Assembly: GCF_015277775.1 (NCBI RefSeq)
Contig: NZ_CP063849.1
Span: 7,083,501 to 7,147,500 of the forward strand
DNA from: Paludibaculum fermentans
GTDB taxonomy: Bacteria; Acidobacteriota; Terriglobia; Bryobacterales; Bryobacteraceae
Direction of reading: 5' to 3'
DNA length: 64,000 nucleotides
Below the pieces are notes generated by a model, which had not been told where the DNA came from, searched no databases, and saw only the letters and a list, made by a program, of their open reading frames with translations. Shown here in pieces: positions 15,410 to 24,001 of this stretch. How positions within the stretch are numbered: position 1 is the first letter of the stretch; every line of letters starts with the position of its first letter. Position numbers and translations under genes: made by a program.

Positions 15410-16864
15410 CTACACCGCGAAATCGATATGCCCGAGCTGCGGGTCCGTGTGGACGAGCTTCACCTTTAGCTGGTCACCCACATCCACACCCTGCTGGCCG
15501 CGAACGAGCAAGCCCTCTACCGGTGGATTCAGTACGCGGACGAAGACGCCTTTCGGTGTCACGCCCGTTACGACCGCCGCGAAGGTCTCCCCGATACGAT
15601 GCTCCAGCGCCACTGCGGCAATGCGCTTGTTCATCACCCGTTCCACTTTGCGAGCAGCATTCTCGCGGAGGGTGCAGTTCCTTGCAATGGATTCCAGTTG
15701 CTCGCCGGAATAGGGCACGGCCTGGCCGGCCAGCACGCATTTCATCAGACGTTGTGTTACCAGATCAGCGAAACGCCGGTTCGGCGCCGTGGAGTGAGTA
15801 TAGTCGTGAGCGGCGAGTGCGAAGTGGCCCTGATTCGTGTCGCCGGGCCGGGCGAAGGAGTATTCACCAGAACCCATCAGCTTGACCACCGCCAGGGACA
15901 GGTCCTCGAAGTGGACCGGGTCGGCCGCCCTCCTCCTCTCCAGAAATGCGTTGAGAGCTCCGGAATCCGCCGTTGCCGGGAGTGTTTCGCCGTAGCGGGC
16001 GGCGAGTTCCACGATGCGCGGCCACCGCTCCGGGGTCTTGACGACGCGCCGCAGGGAAGGAGCGCCGGCATTCAGCAGGGTGTGGGCCATGACTCCGTTG
16101 GCGGCAATCATGAAGGTCTCGATCAGGGCAGTGGCCCGGTTCTTTCCGCGGGCGTTGATTCCTTGCAGGCGTCCGCCGGAAAGGATGGCCTCGGCCTCGA
16201 CACGATCGATATTCAAAGCGCCCAGGCGATGACGTTCTCGAGAGAGCAGTTGAGCGGCCTCATCCTGAAGTTTGATTTGTGAGTTCAGCTCCGGTTGGGC
16301 GGTGACTTTGGGTGGTGCTCCGGCCGTGCCTTCCAGCCAGGGCCCCACTGCGTTGTAGGTCAACTGTGCGCGATTGCGCACCAGGGCACGATAGATGTCA
16401 CTGGAGGCAATAGCTCCGTCTCCGGCGACCACCATTTCCACAATCATCGCCAGACGATCGGACGCCTCGTTGAGAGAGGTCAGATCGGTCGACAGTTCTT
16501 CCGGCAGCATCGGAAACGTCTTGATGCCTGTGTAGACTGATGTCGTCTGCGACGCGGCATGCCCATCGATGGGGGTGCCGGAGGACACGGCGGAGTCGAC
16601 ATCCGCTATGGCGATAAGCACTCGAATACCAGCCTGGACGCGTTCAGCGACTTCCAACTGATCCAGATCCCGCGAAGTGTCGTTGTCGATGGACGACCAC
16701 TGCAGATGGCGCAGATCGCGGATGCCGTTCATCGCGGCCGGCGCGGGCCGCGCCTTCACCGCCGCCAGTTGGGCGTCCGTGCCAGGAGGGAAATCCGGAT
16801 CGAAGCCTTCGTGAACCATCTCCTGCCGCGCGGCGGCCGCGAGGTCGAACTCACCGTCATGCAT
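15410..16864 (-). CDS. RNB-domain ribonuclease (RNase II/R family)
   Basis: 484 residues, shorter than RNase R. The RNB catalytic motif is SIDNDTSRDLDQLE with Asp60, Asp66 and Asp68; the position of the last conserved Asp of E. coli RNase II is Gln69, as I recall for Deinococcus-type RNB enzymes. The C-terminal end carries an S1-like RNA-binding domain (VTGVTPKGVFVRV). It should degrade RNA 3'-to-5' in the cytoplasm. I prefer the ATG at 16864 to in-frame codons up to 16930; aggaaagg lies upstream. The Nramp-like gene ends 72 bases upstream on the same strand. Confidence 0.86.
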   Translation of the reverse strand: MHDGEFDLAAAARQEMVHEGFDPDFPPGTDAQLAAVKARPAPAAMNGIRDLRHLQWSSIDNDTSRDLDQLEVAERVQAGIRVLIAIADVDSAVSSGTPIDGHAASQTTSVYTGIKTFPMLPEELSTDLTSLNEASDRLAMIVEMVVAGDGAIASSDIYRALVRNRAQLTYNAVGPWLEGTAGAPPKVTAQPELNSQIKLQDEAAQLLSRERHRLGALNIDRVEAEAILSGGRLQGINARGKNRATALIETFMIAANGVMAHTLLNAGAPSLRRVVKTPERWPRIVELAARYGETLPATADSGALNAFLERRRAADPVHFEDLSLAVVKLMGSGEYSFARPGDTNQGHFALAAHDYTHSTAPNRRFADLVTQRLMKCVLAGQAVPYSGEQLESIARNCTLRENAARKVERVMNKRIAAVALEHRIGETFAAVVTGVTPKGVFVRVLNPPVEGLLVRGQQGVDVGDQLKVKLVHTDPQLGHIDFAV

Positions 16865-16936
16865 GCCCGTGATCGCCTTTCCTGCCAATATTTTGCCGCG
16901 GATCCAGCTGTGGCCTGGCGCGCAGCGCAAATCCTA

Positions 16937-18241
16937 TTATCCGGTCACAGAGGTCACGATCATGATCAGGATGGCCAGCAGCATGACTGCGACACAAAGC
17001 CAGCCCAGCCATCGGAGTGCCGGCCCGTTGCGGTGCTCCCCCATTACATCCTTCCGGCTGGTGAGGAGTACGACGAGGATGAGCAGAGGCGGAGCCAGAG
17101 TCCCGTTCACCACAGCCGCCCAGAAGAGCATTCTGACGGCATCGAGGCCGGCGTAGTCGAGGCCGAGGCCAAGGGCCATTGCGATGGCGATGACCGCATA
17201 GAAACCATGCGCCAGAGGTGGGTGCACTTCGAGCGAGCCTACCCAGTCGGCCGCCTCCGCAATCGCGTAAGCGCACGAACCGGCCAGTACGGGCACGCCC
17301 AGCATACCGGCACCAATCAATCCCAGGCTGAAGAGCCAGTATGCCCCGTCCCCAGCCAGCGGCCGCAGAGCTTCCGCGGCATCATGAGCGCTGGAGATGG
17401 ATGTCTTGCCATGCGCATGCAGAGTGGCGGCCGAGGTCAGAATGATGAAGTACATCACGAGGTTCGAGAAGAACATGCCGGTGAGTACATCGTTGCGGGA
17501 CTTCTTGAGATCCTTGCGCGTCGCACCCTCGCGTTCCTTGACCGTGGCTCGCCCCAGCGCAATCTCTTCCTCCACCTCCTGGGCGGCCTGCCAGAAAAAG
17601 AGATAAGGGGAGATGGTGGTACCCAGGATGCCGACCAGGGTCGCCCAGTAGGCTCCGGTCCATTCGATGTGAGGAACCAGGGTCGCCTTCAGTACGGCAG
17701 GCCAGTCCGGGTGCGACAGGAGAGCCGCTCCAATGTAGGCGAACAGGGCCACCGTCAGCCACTTAAAGATGCGGACGATGGTGCGGTAGCTGGTCCAGAA
17801 GAGCAGGCCCACCAGCAGGACGGCATAAACCGGCGTCCAATAGAACGCACGCACTCCGGTGAGCAACTCGGTGACGTCTGCCATGCCGCCCAGGTCGGCG
17901 GCAATGTTGACGACATTGGCCACCAGCAGCAGCACACAGGCGCCCCATAGAGCCCAACGCGGGTAGCGGGTTCGGATGACGCTGGCCAGTCCGAGCCCCG
18001 TCACCATACCGAGGCGCGCGCACATCACCTGCACCGCGGCCATCAGGGGAAAGGAGAAGATAGCGGTCCAGAGCGGCGCATAGCCGAACGCGGCACCCGC
18101 CACGGAGTATGTTGAGATGCCGGACGGATCGTCGTCCGCGGCGCCTGTAATCAGGCCGGGACCCAGGTCTGAAAAGAAGCGGCGAAAACGCCCGCGCAGG
18201 ACAAACGCGGTCCTGACCGCGGTGGAGGTCCGTTTCAACAC
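16937..18241 (-). CDS. Nramp-related metal transporter, non-canonical
   Basis: 434 residues with about eleven hydrophobic segments. The first carries ITGAADDDPSGI, where metal-transporting Nramp proteins have DPGN. The sixth carries GTTISPYLFFWQ in place of the canonical metal-binding MPH motif. It therefore belongs to the Nramp superfamily but lacks the usual Asn and Met-Pro-His ligands; substrates could be Mg2+, another divalent ion or something else. An acidic EVEEE loop follows the sixth segment. The GTG start at 18241 has gagg upstream. Confidence 0.85.
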   Translation of the reverse strand: MLKRTSTAVRTAFVLRGRFRRFFSDLGPGLITGAADDDPSGISTYSVAGAAFGYAPLWTAIFSFPLMAAVQVMCARLGMVTGLGLASVIRTRYPRWALWGACVLLLVANVVNIAADLGGMADVTELLTGVRAFYWTPVYAVLLVGLLFWTSYRTIVRIFKWLTVALFAYIGAALLSHPDWPAVLKATLVPHIEWTGAYWATLVGILGTTISPYLFFWQAAQEVEEEIALGRATVKEREGATRKDLKKSRNDVLTGMFFSNLVMYFIILTSAATLHAHGKTSISSAHDAAEALRPLAGDGAYWLFSLGLIGAGMLGVPVLAGSCAYAIAEAADWVGSLEVHPPLAHGFYAVIAIAMALGLGLDYAGLDAVRMLFWAAVVNGTLAPPLLILVVLLTSRKDVMGEHRNGPALRWLGWLCVAVMLLAILIMIVTSVTG

Positions 18242-18307
18242 CTTGCTGCGATCCTCATCTTTCCATTTTGGATGGGCCGCGGCTCAGTGCAGATACACCC
18301 TTTTCTC

Positions 18308-18649
18308 TCAATGCGTCTGTGTCCGCGAATTCAGTGCTGTGACGGCGCGATACCAGTCTTCCTGCGGCGAGCCTTCGGGGCAGCCCCGGAGTTGCCAGAG
18401 TTCATAGGCGAATGCCGCGATATCCTCTTCCCTGAGTTCGCGGCTGACTTCGCTCACGCCGTACTCCATCCAGCTTATGCGGTTCTCCCACTGGGCTTGC
18501 AGGTAAGCGGTGGTGCTGTGTTCCGGTTTATGCCGGGAGGTCTGCTGTCCTGTCAGGTGGTCGTTGCTGCCGCGATGTTCCGCGCCGTTGAGATGTGTGT
18601 GTTCGGCAAGGTCCCGGCGTTCTTCGGCGATCCGCTTAGGCTCATTCAT
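18308..18649 (-). CDS. DUF2934-domain protein
   Basis: 113 residues from the ATG at 18649. The C-terminal segment IAAFAYELWQLRGCPEGS followed by EDWYRA matches the DUF2934 pattern (a short helical motif of unknown function, common in acidobacteria and alphaproteobacteria). The N-terminal half is polar and His-rich. No strong ribosome binding site marks this start, and the frame stays open upstream to 19435, so the true N-terminus is uncertain. Confidence 0.55.
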   Translation of the reverse strand: MNEPKRIAEERRDLAEHTHLNGAEHRGSNDHLTGQQTSRHKPEHSTTAYLQAQWENRISWMEYGVSEVSRELREEDIAAFAYELWQLRGCPEGSPQEDWYRAVTALNSRTQTH

Positions 18650-19599
18650 GCTGCGGGCAGCCGCACGCGGAGGACCAGTCGCAAGCGCTTTCCGCCGGCC
18701 CGATGTGGGCTGTTTCTGGTCTCCAGCTCCCAGGAAACCGATCGCTGAGTTTGGTTGCCGGGACAATTTTCGTTGCGGAAAGGGTCGACTGAAGGCTCCA
18801 TCTTCAAGTGTGATGCGTGGCCTGTGACGAAATCCGGTCACGTGACCACGCGCGATCACCTTAAAGTCAGCATTCCGCTCTCCACTGGCATCCCGGACCG
18901 CGATTTTCCCGTACGCATTGCCGTGATAAACGGATCCGATTAAGGCTGCGATCCGGCAATCGTCAGCCGTGATCCCGCCGTGGCGAGACTCGAAAGTGGT
19001 TTCAGGATCCCATGCAAATGCACCACTTGCCTTGGATGCCTGAGAACGCGATTGCCAGTTTCCCAGGCCGGGCCCCCGGCGTGTATCTGCCGAATCGGCC
19101 GTGGGGCCGGACACTTGGATCCGGGCAGCCGGAATGTTGGCCCCCGACTTGCAGCCAGAACGGCGTATGGGCCACTTTCCATTTGCGGCAGCAACGCTGG
19201 TCACAACGGCCATGGTGTCGTTGTTGTGCCTGATGGGTCCTTTGGAATTTAAGTCCGTTGGCGCAGTATCGAGGCTCGCACCAGCCGTCCAGCACAACAG
19301 CCTGCCACCGGCTGGAGTTGCGGCACAAACCCAGGCAAATGCCAGGATCCAGGTCTTCCGCCAGCCCGCGGATTCGCGGTCGACCGTTGCTGGAGGGGGC
19401 AGTTTCGCCAGGAAGGGACTCATCCGTCTTCCCACGGCGCCTCAGTCCTCCGTGGTTCGGCGGAAAGTAGTACCTGCTGTGGTGGTTGGGCCGCGGAGTC
19501 CGGCCGCCTTTTCGGCTGCACGGCGCACCCGGCGCTATCCCAGCGGGGCTAGACACGGAATTCAGGGCTGTACACAAGATTGCGGAAAAGGACGAAAAA
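18650..19599. other. 950-bp stretch without a convincing gene
   Basis: The minus-strand frame of the DUF2934 gene remains open through most of this stretch, but the extra residues show no domain, signal peptide or ribosome binding site that I can defend. Plus-strand frames here look equally unconvincing. It may be an unusual long N-terminal extension, a decayed gene or intergenic DNA. Confidence 0.4.
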
Positions 19600-20160
19600 A
19601 TGGCCAGTAAAATGACGGCGGTGTTTGGTATCTACCAGTCCAGAGTTCAGGCGGAAGAGAGCGTGGATCGTCTACTGAAAGGCGGCTTCACAAACGATGA
19701 CATCTCCGTCCTGCTTCCAGACAATCAAGGCTCGAAGGACTTCGCACACGAGAAGAACACGAAGGCGCCGGAAGGGACCACAGCCGGTGTGACGGCCGGC
19801 GGCGCCATCGGCGGCGTTCTCGGATTGCTGGCCGGCATTGGCGCGCTGGCAATTCCCGGTATCGGGCCTCTCATCGCAGCTGGGCCGATTTTGAGCGCCC
19901 TGGCCGGACTTGGCGCCGGCGGCGCGGTGGGTGGCTTCATTGGAGCGTTGGTGGGGATGGGCATCCCTGAGTACGAAGCCAAGCGCTATGAAGGACACAT
20001 CCGGGCCGGTGGTGTGCTTCTCTCTGTCCATTGCGATTCATCGGATGAGATTGCCCGGGCCCGGGATCTGCTCAAGCAGACGGGAGCCCAGGACATCTCT
20101 TCCACCAGCGAGGCAAGCGCGGACTACAAGGACAAAGGCGCCGCCGCCGCACATCTCTAA
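19600..20160 (+). CDS. general-stress YflT/17M-type protein with glycine-rich membrane hairpin
   Basis: 186 residues. The N-terminal part (AVFGIYQSRVQAEESVDRL, then DDISVLLPD) matches the general stress protein 17M/YflT-like domain. A very Gly/Ala-rich hydrophobic hairpin (about residues 65-125, GGVLGLLAGIGALAIPGIG and a second helix) follows, then a ferredoxin-like C-terminal repeat (HIRAGGVLLSVHCDSSDE). Such proteins are often labelled low-temperature-induced or ActD-like; function is not established. The ATG at 19600 follows an A/G-rich ribosome binding site. A structured 3' region and a strong terminator lie downstream. Confidence 0.78.
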   Translation: MASKMTAVFGIYQSRVQAEESVDRLLKGGFTNDDISVLLPDNQGSKDFAHEKNTKAPEGTTAGVTAGGAIGGVLGLLAGIGALAIPGIGPLIAAGPILSALAGLGAGGAVGGFIGALVGMGIPEYEAKRYEGHIRAGGVLLSVHCDSSDEIARARDLLKQTGAQDISSTSEASADYKDKGAAAAHL

Positions 20161-20164
20161 ACTT

Positions 20165-20256
20165 CAGATGAGGCCAGGCAGAGGAACATCTGCCGTTCCT
20201 CATCTGACGGGTTGCACGGAGCAACCACGCCGGTCGTCGCTGACCTTACGACCGGC
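20165..20256 (+). other. cluster of three hairpins in the 3' region
   Basis: Perfect stems: cagatgagg/cctcatctg (20165-20173 with 20198-20206, enclosing ggcaga/tctgcc at 20177-20194), ggttgc/gcaacc (20210-20226) and gccggtcgt/acgaccggc (20229-20256). Together with the terminator at 20278 they make a fully structured 160-base RNA that could be a 3'-UTR-derived small RNA or an mRNA-stabilising tail. Confidence 0.45.
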
Positions 20257-20277
20257 CCCATTCATCGGAGGACTGTT

Positions 20278-20324
20278 CCCCCGCCATCCCGACACCCTCC
20301 TTGTCGAGATGGCGGGGGTTTTTT
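20278..20324 (+). terminator. strong intrinsic terminator
   Basis: An 11-bp perfect stem cccccgccatc (20278-20288) / gatggcggggg (20308-20318) is extended inward by cgaca/tgtcg and followed by six T. It ends the transcript of the YflT-type stress gene. Confidence 0.85.
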
Positions 20325-20592
20325 ATGTGCTTCGGCTTGGAACCAGGCAGGAGCAGTATTCCATGTACTGGAAGTTTGGGCGAAGGGCTTCCGTATTATT
20401 TACAGGCGTCCATGGATGGCGGAGCCAGCCATTCGGGCAGTGGTGCTGAATTTCGAGCAGCGGCGGTGGTTTTCGACCACAATCCGTGAGGAGTTGGCGC
20501 AGCTACTTCGTTTCGTTTCAAATAGATAGATAATCTGGAAGCGGAACTGCAATCACCTCAGTGAGTCCAATGCGGACGAAAGTGAGGACACA

Positions 20593-20886
20593 ATGAAGAG
20601 ATTTGTGGCGATTGGAGTTTTTGCACTGGCGTTGACGAGCGGCGTTGCAAGCGCGGCGGACGTATTCGTGCGCTTTGGGCCGCCTCCTCCGCCTCGTGAG
20701 GTCGTGGTGGTGCAACCGAGCCGGCGCCATGTCTGGGTGCCAGGGTACTACCAGTGGCACCACGGACGCTACGTCTGGACGAATGGGTACTGGGCGGTAC
20801 CTCCGCGCGGGCGGGGGGCGTGGGTGCCCGGGTATTGGGCTCCCAAGCGGGGCGGATACATCTGGTTCGGCGGCCACTGGCGGTAA
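20593..20886 (+). CDS. YXWGXW-repeat secreted protein
   Basis: 97 residues: signal peptide (cut after GVASAA), a proline run GPPPPP, then repeats of the W-V-P-G-Y-Y/W type (WVPGYYQW, WTNGYWAVPP, WVPGYWAP, IWFGGHW) typical of the YXWGXW repeat family. These are small aromatic-rich envelope proteins of unknown function. The ATG lies just after gtgaggacaca. The 270 bases upstream contain no other gene. Confidence 0.82.
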   Translation: MKRFVAIGVFALALTSGVASAADVFVRFGPPPPPREVVVVQPSRRHVWVPGYYQWHHGRYVWTNGYWAVPPRGRGAWVPGYWAPKRGGYIWFGGHWR

Positions 20887-20952
20887 GGCTGCCGGGCGCG
20901 GGGCTCCCCCTGATGAAGGAGCTCCGCCTGCTGAAGTCCTGCCGTAGCCCGG

Positions 20953-21801
20953 CTAGAAGTTCGTCTTCTTCAGATACTCAAAACTTTGCTTGAGTGAATC
21001 GAGCGGGTTGCCGGGCGTCTGGTCCTGCTCGACGAAGTAGTGCTTGACGCCCACTTCGGAGGCGGCTTTCAGAACGGCAGGGATGTCGATGGAGCCGTTG
21101 CCGACTTCCTTGAAGGCTTCCTTGGCCACCTTCTCGTTGAACTGCGGTCCAACACCGGCGGCCACATTCTTGAGGTGCATGAGGGCGATGCGCTTGTTGT
21201 ACTTCTTGAGGATCTCCACGGGGTCGTGCCCGCCAACCTTTGACCACATGATGTCGAGTTCCAGGCTCACATACTTGGGATCGGTGGTCTGCATCAGGAC
21301 ATCGAGCAACGTGCCGCCGGCGGCGGGTTCGAACTCGAAGGCGTGGTTGTGGTAGCAGAGGCTCAGGCCAGACTTGGCACAGGTCTCACCGGCCTTGTTC
21401 AGCGTCTCACCCAGCTTCTTGATGACGTCAACGCCGCCCCGATCTTTGGGGGCGATGTAGGGGCAAACGGCGAACTTCAAACCGCGCTTCTTGGCGTCGT
21501 CCAAAGCGGCGGGTAGTTTGTCCTGGTTGGTGGTGAAGAGGGCGGTGTCGAGGTGGACGCTGACCGGTTTTAGCTTGGTCTGCATCAGGCTGGGCCAGAT
21601 GGCGTCGAGGCTGCCGCCGATCACTTCGGCTTCCGTGAAGCCGATTTCCTCCAGCGCCTTGAGCGTCTCGAGGGGCTTCTGCGGCAGTACAGTGCGTAGG
21701 GTGTACAACTGGACGCCCACAGTCTTCAAGGTGCGGGCGAAGGACGGGACCGCGGAAACGGCGAGCGCGGCGAGGAAACCACGGCGGTGGAGATTCAGCA
21801 T
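20953..21801 (-). CDS. exported sugar phosphate isomerase/epimerase-like TIM barrel
   Basis: 282 residues. An N-terminal Tat-like signal (HRRGFLAALAVSAVPSFA) precedes a xylose-isomerase-type TIM barrel: VGVQLYTLR, FTEAEVIGG, a central LCYHNHAFEF and LELDIMW with likely metal ligands (His, Glu, Asp), and YFVEQDQ at the end. The family isomerises, epimerises or dehydrates sugars and their keto derivatives; export suggests action on oligosaccharide breakdown products in the periplasm. A paralogue lies at 44766-45605. Exact substrate unknown. Confidence 0.84.
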   Translation of the reverse strand: MLNLHRRGFLAALAVSAVPSFARTLKTVGVQLYTLRTVLPQKPLETLKALEEIGFTEAEVIGGSLDAIWPSLMQTKLKPVSVHLDTALFTTNQDKLPAALDDAKKRGLKFAVCPYIAPKDRGGVDVIKKLGETLNKAGETCAKSGLSLCYHNHAFEFEPAAGGTLLDVLMQTTDPKYVSLELDIMWSKVGGHDPVEILKKYNKRIALMHLKNVAAGVGPQFNEKVAKEAFKEVGNGSIDIPAVLKAASEVGVKHYFVEQDQTPGNPLDSLKQSFEYLKKTNF

Positions 21802-21871
21802 CTCTATATCCTATTCCCGAACAGGCGAGCCCGGTAGAGTCCGCCTTTGTGGACGCGCCGGTCGACTGGAA

Positions 21872-22378
21872 TCAGAAGTCGATACTGCTCTTCCTGGCTT
21901 CGATAGTGGCTGCCTTGAGCCCGGGAACTTTCAACAGGTCCTCGACTGTCTTGAACTTGCCCTTTTCCGTACGGTACTTCACGATGGCCGCACCCTGTGC
22001 GTCGGGAATGCCAAGACCGGCGGCCAGGTCTTTTTCGTCGGCGGTATTGACGTTTACACGGGCCACGGGGGTGCTCTTCGAGAGGTGCTGGCTGAGGTAG
22101 TCGACGACTTCACCCCACTGATCGTCGTCGCCCTTGGCTCCGCGCTGGATCATGTCCTCGACGATGCCGCTCCATCCTTCGCGGCTCTCGCGGCGGTTCA
22201 GGAAGATATTCGTTCCGTGGCAGGAGCCGCAGAGTTTCTCCGTGGTGGCCCGGCCCGGTGCTTCCGGCAACTTCGACTTCTGCTGAGCCTCGACGGGCAG
22301 TGTGCCGAGCAGGCCTGCGAACGCGAAACAAGCGATCGACCTGGAAAGAATGCGGTGGCCTGGCTGAGATCCTGTCAT
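21872..22378 (-). CDS. mono-heme cytochrome c fused to a helix-hairpin-helix domain
   Basis: 168 residues: signal peptide (cut near VEA-QQ), a single c-type heme motif C50-GSC-H54 with a likely distal region GVVEDMIQRGAKG, then a C-terminal ComEA-like helix-hairpin-helix domain (VNVNTADEKDLAAGLG and DLLKVPGLKAATIEARK). HhH domains bind DNA backbone, and ComEA binds transforming DNA in the periplasm. A heme and a DNA-binding fold in one exported protein is an unusual combination. I chose ATG 22378, with aagga upstream. Divergent from the Sel1 operon, 100 bases apart. Confidence 0.82.
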   Translation of the reverse strand: MTGSQPGHRILSRSIACFAFAGLLGTLPVEAQQKSKLPEAPGRATTEKLCGSCHGTNIFLNRRESREGWSGIVEDMIQRGAKGDDDQWGEVVDYLSQHLSKSTPVARVNVNTADEKDLAAGLGIPDAQGAAIVKYRTEKGKFKTVEDLLKVPGLKAATIEARKSSIDF

Positions 22379-22478
22379 GCACCATCCTTGTATGCTGGAA
22401 GTAGAGAGCGCTCGCCCAGATGCGCTAGTTTTATTGTGTATCAAACCGCGGGATGAGAGGGAGAGGCTGGGATTGCCT

Positions 22479-22928
22479 ATGCGACTTCTGCTGTTGGCCC
22501 TGATTGCCACGACACTGGCTGTTGCGCAGGACGGTCCGCCGCCGGGACGCGCGCCTCTGAAAGTCCGCGCCGCCCAGGGTGATCCGGAGGCGCAGTTCAC
22601 GCTTGCGAAGAACTTTGAGGCGGGGCGCGGCGGCCTGACGAAGGACTATGTCCAGGCCCACCACTGGTATCTGTTGTCGGCGAACCAGGGCGATCCGTGG
22701 GCGCAGGCGAGTATCGGCCTGCTCTATCGCTTTGGAAAGGGCGTCCCTAAGGATCTTGTGCAGGCCTATATGTGGCTTTCGCTGGCTACCTCGGCGACGC
22801 ACGGTCCGGACTCCGATTCCCTAGCGGAACTGCGTGACGCGGCTGGGGTCCATATGACAAAGGAAGAGATTGCGGAGGCGACCCGCCTGGCCAGCGCCTG
22901 GAAGCCTGCCCCTGTCGCACATCCATGA
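22479..22928 (+). CDS. Sel1-repeat secreted protein
   Basis: 149 residues with a cleavable signal (LLLLALIATTLAVA-QD) and about three Sel1-like repeats (AAQGDPEAQFTLAKNFEAG, SANQGDPWAQASIGLLYRFG, VQAYMWLSLAT). Sel1 repeats form superhelical scaffolds that bind other proteins. It opens the operon with the di-heme peroxidase, whose ATG overlaps this stop (atga), so it may be an assembly partner. The chosen ATG is internal to a longer open frame and gives the signal peptide at the N-terminus. Confidence 0.78.
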   Translation: MRLLLLALIATTLAVAQDGPPPGRAPLKVRAAQGDPEAQFTLAKNFEAGRGGLTKDYVQAHHWYLLSANQGDPWAQASIGLLYRFGKGVPKDLVQAYMWLSLATSATHGPDSDSLAELRDAAGVHMTKEEIAEATRLASAWKPAPVAHP

Positions 22929-23983
22929 AACTGTCGAGTTGTACCGTCGTTCTCCTCGCCTTGATGGCCGTTTCCTGCCGGCAAAGCTCGAAGCCTGGTG
23001 CTGACAGGCCGATCGGGCGGCCCATCACGCTGAAGGCTCCGCTGGGTCTGCCGGAGGTGGCAGTGCCCCAGGACAACCCGGTGACTGCGGAAACCGTGGC
23101 GCTGGGTCGCAAGCTCTACTACGACCGGCGGCTTTCGGCGGATGATACGATCGCCTGTGCCAGTTGCCATGATCCGGGTAAGGGGTTCACCGACGGCAAG
23201 CGGTTTTCCACGGGGTTTCACAACCAGCAGGGCACGCGCAACGCTCCGCCAGTGGTGAACGCTGCTTATAGTCCGCTGCAGTTCTGGGACGGGCGCGCCG
23301 GGACACTGGAGGACCAGGCGGGTGGGCCTATCGCAAATCCGGTGGAGATGAACCAGAAGTACGATGTGCTGGTCGCCAAGCTTCAGGCGGACCCTGAGTA
23401 TCGCTCCCAGTTCGAGAAGGCGTTCGGGCCGGGTGCCATTACGATGAGCCAGGTGCGCAAGGCGCTGGCGAGTTTCGAGCGGACGGTGGTCAGTGGGAAC
23501 TCGGCATTCGACCGGTATGAGTATGGTGGCGACAAATCCGCCCTGTCTCCGGCCGCAGTGCGCGGTTTGGCGATCTTCCGCGATCCGGGTAAGGGGAATT
23601 GCATTGCCTGCCATCCCATCGGGGCGAAGAGTGCACTGTTCACGGATGGCAAGTTCCGCAATATTGGGGTGGGCGTGAATGAGGAAGGTGTGCTGACGGA
23701 TCAGGGCCGGTTTCAGGAGACCAAGATCGAACGGGACAGGGGCGCCGTGAAGACTCCATCGCTGCGCAATGTCGCCCTGACCGCGCCCTACATGCACGAT
23801 GGCAGCTTGAAGACGCTGCGCTCCGTGTTGGAATACTACGCCGGCGGCGGCAATTCAAATCCGGCGCTCGACAAGGATCTCAAACCTCTGCGGCTGAACA
23901 AAGCCGAGCGCGACGACCTGCTGGCGTTTCTTGAGTCGCTGACAGGCGAAATGCCGGCCGATGCGGGCCCGCCGGCCAACTGA
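22925..23983 (+). CDS. di-heme cytochrome c peroxidase / MauG-family lipoprotein
   Basis: 352 residues: lipoprotein signal with lipidated Cys18 (LMAVSC), then the two-domain CcpA/MauG fold with heme motifs C78-ASC-H82 and a second CIACH (in GNCIACHPIG). Conserved blocks such as LYYDRRLSADDTIACASCH, FWDGRAGTLEDQA and TPSLRNVALTAPYMHDGS are typical. It reduces hydrogen peroxide in the periplasm or oxidises a protein partner, as MauG does. The neighbouring cupredoxin-like and propeller lipoproteins are plausible electron or substrate partners. Confidence 0.88.
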   Translation: MKLSSCTVVLLALMAVSCRQSSKPGADRPIGRPITLKAPLGLPEVAVPQDNPVTAETVALGRKLYYDRRLSADDTIACASCHDPGKGFTDGKRFSTGFHNQQGTRNAPPVVNAAYSPLQFWDGRAGTLEDQAGGPIANPVEMNQKYDVLVAKLQADPEYRSQFEKAFGPGAITMSQVRKALASFERTVVSGNSAFDRYEYGGDKSALSPAAVRGLAIFRDPGKGNCIACHPIGAKSALFTDGKFRNIGVGVNEEGVLTDQGRFQETKIERDRGAVKTPSLRNVALTAPYMHDGSLKTLRSVLEYYAGGGNSNPALDKDLKPLRLNKAERDDLLAFLESLTGEMPADAGPPAN

Positions 23984-24001
23984 GTACACTGAACACCAGA
24001 C

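Noticed and set aside
16559-17950. A plus-strand open frame of 463 codons
   Set aside because: It lies opposite the RNB ribonuclease and the Nramp relative, both supported by clear motifs. The antisense product is His/Gln/Arg-rich with no fold signature.
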